From NCBI GenBank assembly GCA_019915015.1, contig JAHBBC010000011.1, forward strand, positions 1,612,001-1,676,000: a stretch of DNA of 64,000 bases, given 5' to 3'. The stretch comes from Auriscalpium vulgare. Lineage: Eukaryota; Basidiomycota; Agaricomycetes; Russulales; Auriscalpiaceae. A program made the translations under genes and the position numbers. Positions 54,656 through 63,545 of this stretch are shown here, one piece after another. How positions within the stretch are numbered: position 1 is the stretch's first letter; the number at the start of each line of letters is the position of its first letter. The notes under the pieces were generated by a model. It had not been told where the DNA came from. It searched no databases and saw only the letters and a list, made by a program, of their open reading frames with translations.

Positions 54656-56671
54656 CTACAAGACCTTCAACACTACCTGCGATACGGGATGCCCACTTCG
54701 TGCACGGTCTGCGCACCATCCTGAGAGCTCCTTCACGCCATGGCTGTCCTTTCTGATGCGTAACAGAACAAGCGACGCTAGGTGCGGCAGCACTGCCGTG
54801 GCGCGCGGTTCGGCGTCACTTCCCTCTTCAACCATGGGCAGTGCTTGATACACGAGCTTCCTCAAGAAAGTCTGCCCCGTATTCCCCCAGGCGCACACGC
54901 GCCGCAGCCGGGGAGAGTGAACGACGAGCGGATCCCACCCTTCTGATCTGAGATTCGCAGACACAGAGACCTGGGCGAGTCCCGTGCCCCAGAAGAGCTT
55001 GCATGCGGCCGCGGCGATGGTGGATTCATGGCCTGCTGAAACACGCCTCCGGGTGATGTCGACAAGCACCTCGGGCTCCGGTTCCCCCGCGCGGCTGCTG
55101 CTTCCCCTGAAGTGGAGATCGCCAGGGTATTCCGGCCATGCTTCCACGAGCACCCTGTACGGCTTCCCAGGTGGGGACCGGATCCGCGCAGCGACAGGCT
55201 CAAAATGATCTCCCCTCGTCCCTTCCCGAGAGCCCATCCACTGCCTCAGCGCCTCGAAAAATCCCTTTAGCTCTTTGTCCGGCGCGATGTCACAGGCCAC
55301 ATTCAGCCGGAGAAGTGCGCGCGCTGGCACGGCGAGCGTTGCCAGCAGGTACGTGCACTCCCAAGGTGAGCCCCGGAGAGTAAGTTGCTTGAGGCGACGG
55401 AAGACGACCCTTCGTGCTCCCAGGCTTGACCGTGCCCACTTGGAATGCTCCTCATACGAGCAGGCTGCAATGTGTAGCCTCGCGAGATCTCGCAGGCCCT
55501 CCAGCATGTCGAGGACGGTAGCGAGGGGCGTCACTTCGTCATCGTCCAGTACCATATCAAGCGACTCGAGGCCGTGCAGAGAAGGACGAGCCCAATCCAG
55601 TGTCCTGTAGAACTGATGAGATGCGAGATGGCGGAGGCGGGGAGCGTGCACAGTAGAGACATTGCCAAACAGCATATATGAGTTGTTGTATTCGGTGTTG
55701 CATATTTTGAAATGCAGGCTCTCCAACAGCGGCATTTCCGACGGAAGATCGTCGAGGAGAGCGCTGAACGCCCTTTCATGCCCATCCAGACGCAGGGCTC
55801 GCACGCGTGGGCTGTTATCGATAATGAGGCGCAGAGCACTTTCCTGCGGTATCATGAAGCTTGTTTCTTCATCGGCATCTTGCATGACTCGGATGAAGGT
55901 GAGCGGCGCATCCTGTGCGCGACGGACCATCTCGTGCGCGCCGTGTTCGCCGAAGGAGAGGTCAATTACAGCCCAGAGGAAGGCAGAGTTGAGGGCCAGC
56001 GCGCGCCAAGCCCGGCAAACATGCGTCACCGCGATCAGCGGGCGTGCGCAGTACTGTTTTTGGAAGAGGTTATCCGTATATCGGCTCGCGTACCGGCTCG
56101 CATTGAACTCGTTTTTGTCGTCCAAGTTCTTGCCCGCTGTAGGGATGCCTGCTCCGTCATCGGTATCTCCTTTGTATACATTATTTACGCACCACCAATT
56201 TTGTCTCTTGTGTCTGCTGTCAGACTTTCGCCCTCGTCCGGTGCGGATTTTACTTCGTCGGCGCTGATTCCGGCCATGAGATCCTCTCCCTCGTACTCCT
56301 TGGCATAGTACTGCCACTCCTCTTCGACCTCGCGAGTGTCTGCAGGCGCACACAGCGCAAATATGCGGGTGAGGAGCTCAACCGGAAGGCGAGAGATGGG
56401 AGCACGGGTGTTGCGGAGGGTGCGAAGCTGAAGGACAATACGAACGATCGCATGCTCTTCCTCGTCGAATGTGCTCAGTGAGACCCCTGGGATGGACAAG
56501 GAATTTATGGCTGGAATACGAGCAGAGAGGGCAGAGTCCCAGAAGGACGTGGCGAGGCTGGGTATATTGGTAAATGCATGTCAAGTTACAAGTACTGAAC
56601 AGAAGGAATTCGACATACGACGGATTGTTGGCAGGAGTGGGCTCGCCCTTGCGAGCCGCGTTGGAAGACAT
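54656..56671 (-). CDS. F-box protein, three exons
   Basis: Predicted SCF ubiquitin-ligase adaptor, 632 residues, from exons 56619-56671, 56193-56557 and 54656-56136 (phases 2 and 1, all consistent). The start MSSNAARKGEPTPANNPS precedes SFWDSALSARIPAINSL. The F-box is NTRAPISRLPVELLTRIFAL, followed by an unusually long acidic insertion (REVEEEWQYYAKEYEGEDLM and on past the second intron) before the second half VTHVCRAWRALALNSAFLW. Leucine-rich segments then cover residues about 230-500 (LESLHFKICN, LESLDMVLDDDE, LARLHIAACS, LKQLTLRG). A PPGKPYRVLVEAWPEYPG segment is not obviously leucine-rich. It belongs to the same broad family as the gene at 46-48 kb but is not a recent duplicate. The split of the F-box by an insertion is common in this family. 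Confidence 0.82.
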
Positions 56672-57068
56672 GCCTTTCAGGGTGGTCAGAAACTTGTTCA
56701 GTATTTGCAGTTTCTCTAAAGGATGACCACGCGTACCGGATCTTTGGACAAAGGAAAAAAAGGTCAGGCCCGGGCAGGAAGCACGTCGAGGCAAGCAGAG
56801 AGGAAGCGTGAGAATTCAGTCTTCACCGAACCACGTCTTGAGCTGTCTTGAGTGCACCAGCTCTGCACCTTCCCGCATGCAGAATGTTCTCTTTCTTTCC
56901 CTTTCGAGCCACACGGATGAAGAATATGGACGGTATCAGCAGGTCTTCTCGCTGCAGTGTACCTGAGTACTTCGAGAACGGCCAAGGACCTACGGTGAAA
57001 AGACGGGGCGCGAAGTAAGGAGATCCGATATAGGTGCGTCCCTTTTTTCCATTCTAGTCAGTCGTCTC
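56672..57068. other. Short intergenic region upstream of F-box gene
   Basis: About 400 bases. A minus-strand GGTGCAG|AGCTGG at about 56870-56860 resembles the S-family exon 2 acceptor and start, so it might be the true second exon of S4 or its relic. Confidence 0.4.
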
Positions 57069-57277
57069 TCATGCACGCGCCCAGCACCACCGCATCTGCT
57101 CTGAAGATGTCTCACAAATATCAGCCGGATCTTATGCACTGCCGACCAAGCATCATGGCCAACGCGCCAGACGCTTAACCCACCCATCGCGCGCTTATCG
57201 ACGTGCGCAGGGAGGGCGTGAAAAGATGCCACGAGGACAGCGAGGGTAGCGAGCGTGGTGAAGAAGGAGAGTTGCAT
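57069..57277 (-). CDS. Small secreted peptide S4, diverged C-terminus
   Basis: Fourth member of the S family. Exon 1 (57184-57277) is well conserved: MQLSFFTTLATLAVLVASFH then ALPAHVDKRAM, with the same 94-base length and splice phase. Here the propeptide end is DKR, a classical Kex2 site, where S2 and S3 have EER or DER. Sequence similarity stops soon after the donor. A possible exon 2 at 57069-57100 gives EQMRWCWARA and a 41-residue product; a second candidate acceptor lies near 56870. Without splicing the frame continues to 56990. The TATA box (57314-57322) is present, but the upstream region is interrupted at about 57347 by an insertion. Expression and the true C-terminus are uncertain. 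Confidence 0.45.
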
Positions 57278-57346
57278 TCTGTATATGCTGGCTAATAGGA
57301 GCGGGTACGCATGCCTCTTATACTCAGTACAGTTGTTCTTCACCTA

Positions 57347-57820
57347 TTACGATTCCCTTGAATCGTTTCTTATGTAAGCACCAGTCGCGGTTTTTGGACC
57401 CCCATGCAACTTTCATCTTCCCCCCCATATATAGCTATTTGTTCACACGGTCCAATTTCCCTAGCAAACACAATTCCCCCTCTTCGCACTTCAAAAGACT
57501 CCCGTTTCAGACAGTATTTCGCATTTTTTAAGCTAACTAGAATAGATATGCACATAATTTCAGTGGCTCTGAAGTCAGAAGAAAATGCTCCATAATTGCC
57601 ATTTCCGGTAAATAATTCCCACGCTTGATCCCATGACGTCAGTCTCGGATGCACAGCACAAGTGCACTCGGAAACTACGTCATTCCTCTCTACTCCGGCT
57701 ACTGTACTACCCGGACTCGATTACCAATCTTTTCAAAACTGTTTATAACAGGAATTGAACTGCAAACCTCCAAGTTTTGAAGACTATACAGTGCAGATAC
57801 CACTAGACTACAGAGCCATT
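57347..57820 (-). mobile_element. tRNA-derived SINE-like repeat
   Basis: On the minus strand a tRNA-like head begins near 57820 with an A-box TAGTCTAGTGG (57800-57810) and a B-box AGTTCAATTCC (57751-57761), 49 bases apart as in RNA polymerase III promoters. The sequence cannot fold a complete acceptor stem, so it is not a functional tRNA gene. The 3' end is a hairpin ACGATTC-AAGG-GAATCGT followed by AA. The last 75 bases recur at 62981-63055 with about the same hairpin. It was inserted in the S4 upstream region. Confidence 0.6.
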
Positions 57821-58130
57821 GACAATATATACATCAATACATATGTTATAGACTATTCCTCTAGGCTTTTCAAAGCATCTAAGTCTGTCACCTCCCCATT
57901 CGTGCATTCAGAAATCATGTCATGTCTGAGCTCTAGCCAAAGTACTACGCGGAGTGAAGTACATATAAGTGTTTCTATCAGAAATTGAACTGCAGACCAT
58001 GCCCCTGATCAATACCTGGTGGCCTGTGCAAGCATGCGAGCGAGGCCGGCCAGGTATTAATTGGGGCATGGTTGAGTCCATGTTTCACGGAGCAATGCAC
58101 AATGTTGCTGAGCAAGTTCATGCACAGCGA
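57821..58130. other. AT-rich insert sequence with partial SINE head
   Basis: Contains a second AATTGAACTGCAGACC (57984-58000), a partial copy of the B-box region at 57754, about 232 bases away. The rest is unassigned insertion-derived sequence up to the gypsy LTR. Confidence 0.45.
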
Positions 58131-58454
58131 TGATGGGCACCCACATGTAGTATAGTTGTAATAGCTTGATGATAGACTTAACAATCCCTCGGGATGAACG
58201 CGACCCGTGTGCTCGTATTGGCAACGATGGATGCGTACAAAAGTGAGTGGATGTAGTCGTGCCTCCTCGAGAGCGAGGAGGCGCGGCCTAATGCCTACAG
58301 CCTAACAGATACAAACAATCTGTTAGGCTCCTGTGCCAGCCTAGTTGGCCACAGGGAACCGACGCGCTGGCTCCACGCGTCGGTAGCCTCGTGTCGCGCT
58401 TCTCAAGCGCTGCACGAGCGCGTTGCGCGCCCACACGCGTTCGCCCCTCTTACA
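58131..58454 (-). repeat. Gypsy 3' LTR
   Basis: 324 bp. On the minus strand it starts TGTAAGAGGGGCG directly after the polypurine tract CAGGGGGAGGA (58455-58465) and ends GTGGGTGCCCATCA. Its last 30 bases are near-identical to the ends of the array LTRs. A palindrome CCTAACAGAT...ATCTGTTAGG near 58300-58330 may be in R. Confidence 0.85.
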
Positions 58455-58520
58455 TCCTCCCCCTGGAGCCGCGCCAGGGGCTCCTGAACGAACCGCCCCC
58501 TCTTCTATTCGCTCCCGGGC

Positions 58521-59315
58521 CTACAGTTCACCGTCCGACGAGTCGGGAAGCGGGACTGCATCTGCGAGCGCCATCATTGCAACATCGTTGTCGATGTCGG
58601 TGGGCCCCGCAGCCTCGCCAGCCGAGGAGGCGACGTCGGTCACCTCGGCGTCACTCCCGCGTTGCGCGGCGGTGGCGTCGGCGGCGCTGGGCTCCCCAGC
58701 TGTGGCAAGGGCATCGGTGGGAAGGGGTGCAGCGGTCGTCGCAGACCCTCCTGTCGTTGAGATCAGGGGGGCTCGATGATCGAGCGAGCGGTTGGGGTAT
58801 TCGTTGATGTACACCCCGTCCGCGAGTGGGCGTGTCGCGCTGTAGCGCTTCACGAGGCTGGCTACCGTGGGTTCGGTAGGCCAGTCTGCCGTCGAGAGAG
58901 GGTCTCGGCCCAACAGCTCGTTACGGCGCCCTACGGCGTAATTCTCCAAGTAGGAGAGGGATACGGTCCGGGGGCGGTAGCCGCAGTGCGCGAAGTGATG
59001 CGCGACTTGGCTGTGCGTCATGTGACGCGTGTCTCCAGTGAAGGGGACAGGGTGGGTATTGGCGGCGCGGGAGTACCGTTGGTCTCGGATGAGAGCCTCG
59101 AACATCCCGCGCACGGAGAACAGTTCCTCCGCAATGCGGACGAACTCCTCATGCTGGGGATGCTCGACTCCGTTGCTCCCGGCAGGGCCGGCCCGGCGAA
59201 CCGCGAGGTGTTGGTCCAGCGCGGCGCTCTCGGGGTAGCCTGCAGGGATCCCCGGGGTGTTGCGAAATTGCACACCGAGGGGTCGCTTGGATGGGTGGTC
59301 GAACACGTACCGCAC
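58521..59315 (-). pseudogene. Gypsy env-position ORF, second part after in-frame TGA
   Basis: Continues in the same frame as the ORF ending at 59316, separated only by a TGA. It reads YVFDHPSKRPLGVQFRNTPG, then a protein-like region with HFAHCGYRPRTVSLSYLENY and VGRRNELLGRDPLSTADWPT, and ends in an acidic, Ala-rich tail. No ATG lies at its start, so it would need readthrough. I recognise no domain. Either the TGA is a mutation that broke an original 780-codon ORF, or it is a programmed readthrough site. Confidence 0.6.
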
Positions 59316-60863
59316 TCATACCCCGACGTCTTGGCGATACGTCGGTTCCTGTGTGGAGGACTGGGCAGTGTTAGCTGCCGGTTCCTCCACAGAGGTGTCC
59401 ATCGGCGAGGGAGGGCGCTCGGGCTCCTTTCCCTTTCCTTTGGACTTCTTCGCCTTCTTGGCCGGAGCCACTGGCTCGACGGCGGCGTCTACGGGTGAAG
59501 GGGGGCGTTCTACTGCCTTCCCTTTGCCCTTGGACGCTTTGGACGCCTTCTGCGGCGTGGAACTGGGTGCCGCAGTGGCAATGACAGCCGGCGGTGGCAC
59601 CACGGCTGCAGTCGCGGCGGGTTGCGTGCTCGGCGCGACCGTCGAGCTGCTGGGTATGGGTTGCGAGCCCATACTCACCCCTCCCCCTGTGCCAGCGTCC
59701 GGCTTGAGCAGTTTGACGCGTGGCCAGAGCGCGGAGAGCGTGCGCTCTGCGGGTGTGCGCGTGGCCGAGGGTTTGGACGTGGCGGGACCGACGAGGGACT
59801 TGGCTCGCAGCCAAGCGATGAGGTCACCTTCGGCGGCGAGCATCAAGTCCTTTACCTCCGGGCCAGTTCGTGGCGCGAAGGTTGCCCATCCGGTGATGGG
59901 CGGTCCTCGGCGGTTAGGGTGCCCGGGAATGGGCTGCCGGCCTGCGGACGTGGGCGGCGGAGGGTGTACGTGCGGGAACGGTGACGGTGCTCCAGCCTGC
60001 ACGGTGGAGGTGGAGGCAGCCGGCGCTGCCGCGCGCTTCCGCTTTTTGGTGGGCGGCGGTCCGCTCGCGCTCGCGGCGCGGGCAGACTCCTCGACGGCTG
60101 CTGCCCAGTCTTCGAGGTACTCCTCTTCCTCGTCAGAGAGTGGAGGGCCCTGCGGTCCCTGAGGCGCGGGCTTTTGCTTGGCCTTCATCTCGTCATGGAC
60201 GATGGTCAAGTTGTGCAGCTTGCGCTGCACCGTCTCTAGCTCCGCCTCGAGCGTAGAGACGCGTTCGCTCGCCGTATTCCGTTCGAGACGGAGGCGCTCC
60301 TCGGTCTGGCGCGCTCGGTCGCGCGAGCCGAGGGCGTCATCGAGCTTGTCTTGCAGCTCGTGACGTGCCTCTGCCTCCGTGCGGCGGACTCGGTCAACCG
60401 ATTCCGCTGCGAAGGCGAGGCCGCGGTCGATACCGTCTTCGACGAGGTTGTTGCGGGTGCGTTCGTACGCGTTTTCCGCGTGCTCCCAGCTGGAAGACCC
60501 GTCATTGAGGTGGAGCGCATAGGAGGTACAGACCAGGCAGTTGTGGGAATGCCTGAACTGGAACCTCTCCCCATCGAAGGTCCAATGGGGTCCCCCGACG
60601 TTGGGGATGCGGACTCGCACTGGCACGTCGGGGGTCGGGTCGCTTGGCACTCCTGGGAGAGCCGGACCCGTAGCTGCGAACAGCGGCGGCGCATCAAGTT
60701 CGGTGTTCATTGCGTCGGCGGGCAAGCCCGTGCGCGGCGCAGTGTTCACCGACTCCAGTCCCGTAGGGGCTGGAGGCCCTGCTGCTTGCGCAGCAGGGTT
60801 GGAGGGAGCAGTGGACGAGGCGGGGACGATTGGGGCGGTGTTGCGGGACGACTGGGATGACAT
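59316..60863 (-). CDS. Gypsy accessory ORF in env position
   Basis: 515 codons from the ATG at 60863 (MSSQSSRNTAPIVPASS), beginning 50 bases after the pol stop, in the place where retroviruses and some metaviruses carry env. There is no signal peptide or transmembrane segment, so it is not an envelope protein in appearance. After a Pro/Ala-rich start comes HWTFDGERFQFRHSHNCLVC, then a long predicted coiled coil of about 110 residues (ELQDKLDDALGSRDRARQTE and VSTLEAELETVQRKLHNL), a nuclear-signal-like PPTKKRKRAAA, a conserved-looking PITGWATFAPRTGPEVKDLM block and a Lys/Ser/Pro repeat tail (KASKGKGKAVERPPSPVD, KSKGKGKEPERPPSPMD). It might bind nucleic acid or nuclear import factors, but that is inference. 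The two tail repeats are internal duplications. Confidence 0.7.
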   Translation of the reverse strand: MSSQSSRNTAPIVPASSTAPSNPAAQAAGPPAPTGLESVNTAPRTGLPADAMNTELDAPPLFAATGPALPGVPSDPTPDVPVRVRIPNVGGPHWTFDGERFQFRHSHNCLVCTSYALHLNDGSSSWEHAENAYERTRNNLVEDGIDRGLAFAAESVDRVRRTEAEARHELQDKLDDALGSRDRARQTEERLRLERNTASERVSTLEAELETVQRKLHNLTIVHDEMKAKQKPAPQGPQGPPLSDEEEEYLEDWAAAVEESARAASASGPPPTKKRKRAAAPAASTSTVQAGAPSPFPHVHPPPPTSAGRQPIPGHPNRRGPPITGWATFAPRTGPEVKDLMLAAEGDLIAWLRAKSLVGPATSKPSATRTPAERTLSALWPRVKLLKPDAGTGGGVSMGSQPIPSSSTVAPSTQPAATAAVVPPPAVIATAAPSSTPQKASKASKGKGKAVERPPSPVDAAVEPVAPAKKAKKSKGKGKEPERPPSPMDTSVEEPAANTAQSSTQEPTYRQDVGV

Positions 60864-60915
60864 GGTGGTGGTAGCAGAAAGTGCTGAAGTCGCCGTTGGC
60901 GCACTTCAGATCCTT

Positions 60916-62985
60916 TTAGGGATCCACGCGCCTAGATGAAGATCTCACTTGGTGAGATCTCCTCAGGGCGCCTGTCGCTATCTGACAACCGGGCGTCAGA
61001 TTTGCCGCAGATTCCATCGGGATCCAGCGGCGGTTCCGAGGAGACACCGCCTTACGCGCGGCGATCTTCCTTGGCAACTGCCTCCACTCCGCTACTCCTT
61101 GTAGCGCGAGATACTGGTCGAGGGCCTCCACCTCGTCCAGATTTTCGATGGGCTCCCAGGTGTAGTCACCTAAAGCCCATCGAACCTGGAAGAGGATAGT
61201 CTTCCCCTTCCAGTCGTGTCCCACGATCGCGTCGACGACCCACTCCTCCTCGTCGGCGCGCCCAAAGTCGTAAAAGGCTTTGGGCTCCCGTCCCGGGAAC
61301 AGTGCGTCGTCGTTGGCTTCGTGCTTCCTCAGCAGTGAGGAGTGGAACGTCGGGTGTATCCGGCGTTTCCGTAACTCCTCAGGGAGATCCAACTTGTAGT
61401 TGGATGTCTCGGGTCGTGCCTCAATCACCGAGAAGGGCCCGATGTACTTCGGCAATAGCTTGAACGCCCTCCCCTTGGGGAGGTTTAGGTTAAGCGTGCT
61501 GAGGTACACCAGGTCACCGACCTGGTACTCGTCGCCCTCGCTTCGGCGACGGTTCGCGTGGAGCGTCTGCTTCACGCGGGACTCTATGATGGAGTCATGC
61601 GCACGCTCGAGACTCTCCCGTGCGTGCCTGGCGTATTCTCGTACGCCAGGGTACGGGGTACTTGCCACGGGGAACTTTATGATCCGTGGCATATACCCGT
61701 ACGTCAACTCAAACGGGGCGTATCCGGTGGATGCGCTCACGCTGGAGTTGATGGCAAACTCAGCGAGCGGCAGATGGCGCACCCAGTCCGATTGGTCCGG
61801 GCGTACCATGCTCCGCAAAATCTGAGACACTGTGCGTATCGCGCGCTCAGATGCACCGTCGGTCTGCGGGTGAAACGATGTCGACATCGTTAATTTCGTG
61901 CCCGTGATCCGGTGCAGTTCACGCCAAAATATTGACGTGAACTTCGCGTCCCTATCGGATACGATGGAATCTGGGATTCCATGAAGCCGTACCACCTCGC
62001 GCATGTACAGTGTTGCGAGCTCGGTGGTCTTGGTGCGCGTGGTAATCGGCACCAAGTGGATTAACGACGTGAACCGGTCTATGACCAGCCACACGTAGTC
62101 ATATCCGTCAGACGGAGGGAACGGGCCGAAGAAGTCCATTCCAATGGATGACCACGGCCGCTCGGGCGTTGGCAGACTTTTCAAAAGTCCGGCCGGCGCT
62201 TTGTTCAGCGTTTTGGTGGTCTGGCAGGTTCCGCATGACAAGCAGAACTTGTCTACATGCTTGCCTAGCCCTGGCCACCAGAACCATCGGCGCACATACT
62301 CGGCGGTTCGCTGACCCCCGAGATGCCCGATGATATTGTGGGCCGCGCTCACAATCATCTCGCGCAACTTGCGCTTCCCGACCATCGCGTCAGGCACGCA
62401 GACACGGTACTCGCCACCTGTCGTCTTCACCCAGATTAGTTCATCGCGCGTTTCAAACGCTGCGTGTCTATCTGGGTGTTCGCGAATGTCGGCGAAAAAT
62501 GTGTCATGTGCGTACGTGGAGCGAGCTAGTCCGGCCCAATCCACGTCTGCGCTGATCATCTCATGTAATGAGGGCCCTCCTTGTAGGGCGCTGTCCACGG
62601 CCTGATCTCCATCGGAGTTCTGTCCAGTGGCCAGCCCCGCTGATTGTTGCGCATGCTGTGCCAACTCAGCGGCCTCGATATCTCGAGTTGCAACCAGCTC
62701 TTTGACAGAGATTGCTGCTAGTTCGAGGACGCGTTCCGGAGACAGGTCGTCATGATCTGGATCCAGTACTTCGTCCATTCGAACGTACTCAGTGCCTGGC
62801 GGATCGGGGCCGGTGCCGCTGAATATCCTCGAGAATCCATCGGCTACTATATTGTACGCGCCTGAGACGTATACAATTTCCTTGTCGAATGTGGCAAGGA
62901 ACTCCCACCACCGCGCTTGCCGTGGTGAGAGGTTGGCGCGAGTCTCGAAGAATTCGAGGGCCTTGTGGTCGGTGACGACTGTTAC
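60916..62985 (-). CDS. Gypsy Pol fragment: RNase H end, integrase, chromodomain
   Basis: Open frame entering from the truncation point. It starts inside RNase H (VVTDHKALEFFETRANLSPR, WWEFLATFDKEIVYVSGAYN, ADGFSRIF), then a linker and the integrase zinc domain with an HxxxH region in SAAHNIIGHLGGQRTAEYV and FCLSCGTCQ. The catalytic core shows the three acidic residues in GMDFFGPFP, VSDRDAKFTSIFW and QTDGASERAIRTVSQIL. The C-terminal part has the GPY-like PKYIGPFSVIEARPETSNYK motif and a chromodomain (VDAIVGHDWKGKTILFQVRW, TWEPIENL), which targets integration to marked chromatin in chromoviruses. Everything upstream is missing, so no functional polyprotein can be made. The stop at 60916 precedes the accessory ORF. 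Confidence 0.92.
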   Translation of the reverse strand, partial: VTVVTDHKALEFFETRANLSPRQARWWEFLATFDKEIVYVSGAYNIVADGFSRIFSGTGPDPPGTEYVRMDEVLDPDHDDLSPERVLELAAISVKELVATRDIEAAELAQHAQQSAGLATGQNSDGDQAVDSALQGGPSLHEMISADVDWAGLARSTYAHDTFFADIREHPDRHAAFETRDELIWVKTTGGEYRVCVPDAMVGKRKLREMIVSAAHNIIGHLGGQRTAEYVRRWFWWPGLGKHVDKFCLSCGTCQTTKTLNKAPAGLLKSLPTPERPWSSIGMDFFGPFPPSDGYDYVWLVIDRFTSLIHLVPITTRTKTTELATLYMREVVRLHGIPDSIVSDRDAKFTSIFWRELHRITGTKLTMSTSFHPQTDGASERAIRTVSQILRSMVRPDQSDWVRHLPLAEFAINSSVSASTGYAPFELTYGYMPRIIKFPVASTPYPGVREYARHARESLERAHDSIIESRVKQTLHANRRRSEGDEYQVGDLVYLSTLNLNLPKGRAFKLLPKYIGPFSVIEARPETSNYKLDLPEELRKRRIHPTFHSSLLRKHEANDDALFPGREPKAFYDFGRADEEEWVVDAIVGHDWKGKTILFQVRWALGDYTWEPIENLDEVEALDQYLALQGVAEWRQLPRKIAARKAVSPRNRRWIPMESAANLTPGCQIATGALRRSHQVRSSSRRVDP

Positions 62986-63545
62986 GATTCCTACGAATCG
63001 TTGCTTATGTCATCCATATACAGCGTTTTTTCGACCCCATGCAACGATCATCTGTGTCGCCTTTTTTGGAAATTCGCTCCCACGCTATGTCAACTCACGA
63101 CTTTACCCCTCCTCATTTGCTCCACACAATATACACAAATGATTGCCTAAATACACGGATTACTAGGCCATGCAACATATACAGAAGTTGCAGAACAGTG
63201 ATGTTGCGACAACTGAGATGCACCAGACAACACAGGCAGAAATACGATGATGTCACTCCGGGGTTTTAAATTACAATTAGAGCCCGAAATGATGTCATCA
63301 CTCTTGATTTCACAACAACCACCTCAGGTGCAGCTGCACACCCAACTTATGTAAATTTTAATGCCCTCCAGTGAACAGTATTGCCCACCATGACTTAAAT
63401 TTGGTATCAGGGCCACTCCCAGTCGCGTTTTGGTGTCTAGTACATAGTGTCTCAAGACTATTATTTATGTATATATTTGATTATGTAACCAGAAACCCCC
63501 TCAGAGCGGAATCGTACTGCCGCGCTACGCGTCGGCCCACTCCCA
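62981..63545 (-). mobile_element. SINE-like fragment adjoining the gypsy truncation
   Basis: On the minus strand it ends with a hairpin ACGATTC-GTAG-GAATCGT plus AA, like the element at 57347. Similarity to that copy covers about 75 bases (GCATGGGG, a run of A or T after GTC, CATAAG). The rest is AT-rich with an inverted pair GATGATGTCAC / ATGATGTCATC near 63250-63300. No tRNA-like head was recognised here. Confidence 0.5.

Larger units (their letters stand above)
58131..62985 (-). mobile_element. Ty3/gypsy chromovirus-type element, 5'-truncated
   Basis: Minus-strand element retaining, 5' to 3', the end of RNase H, integrase with chromodomain, a long downstream ORF broken by one stop, a polypurine tract and the 3' LTR. 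Gag, protease, reverse transcriptase and the 5' LTR are missing: at 62981-62985 the sequence switches to a SINE-like 3' end. The LTR terminus matches that of the gag-only array, so the two belong to related groups. Confidence 0.9.

Noticed and set aside
57748..57816. Functional tRNA gene
   Set aside because: A- and B-boxes are present but the acceptor arms do not pair and no clean anticodon stem forms.
62981..63000. Helitron 3' end because of the terminal hairpin
   Set aside because: No CTRR terminus follows the hairpin and the copy at 57347 has a tRNA-like head at its other end.
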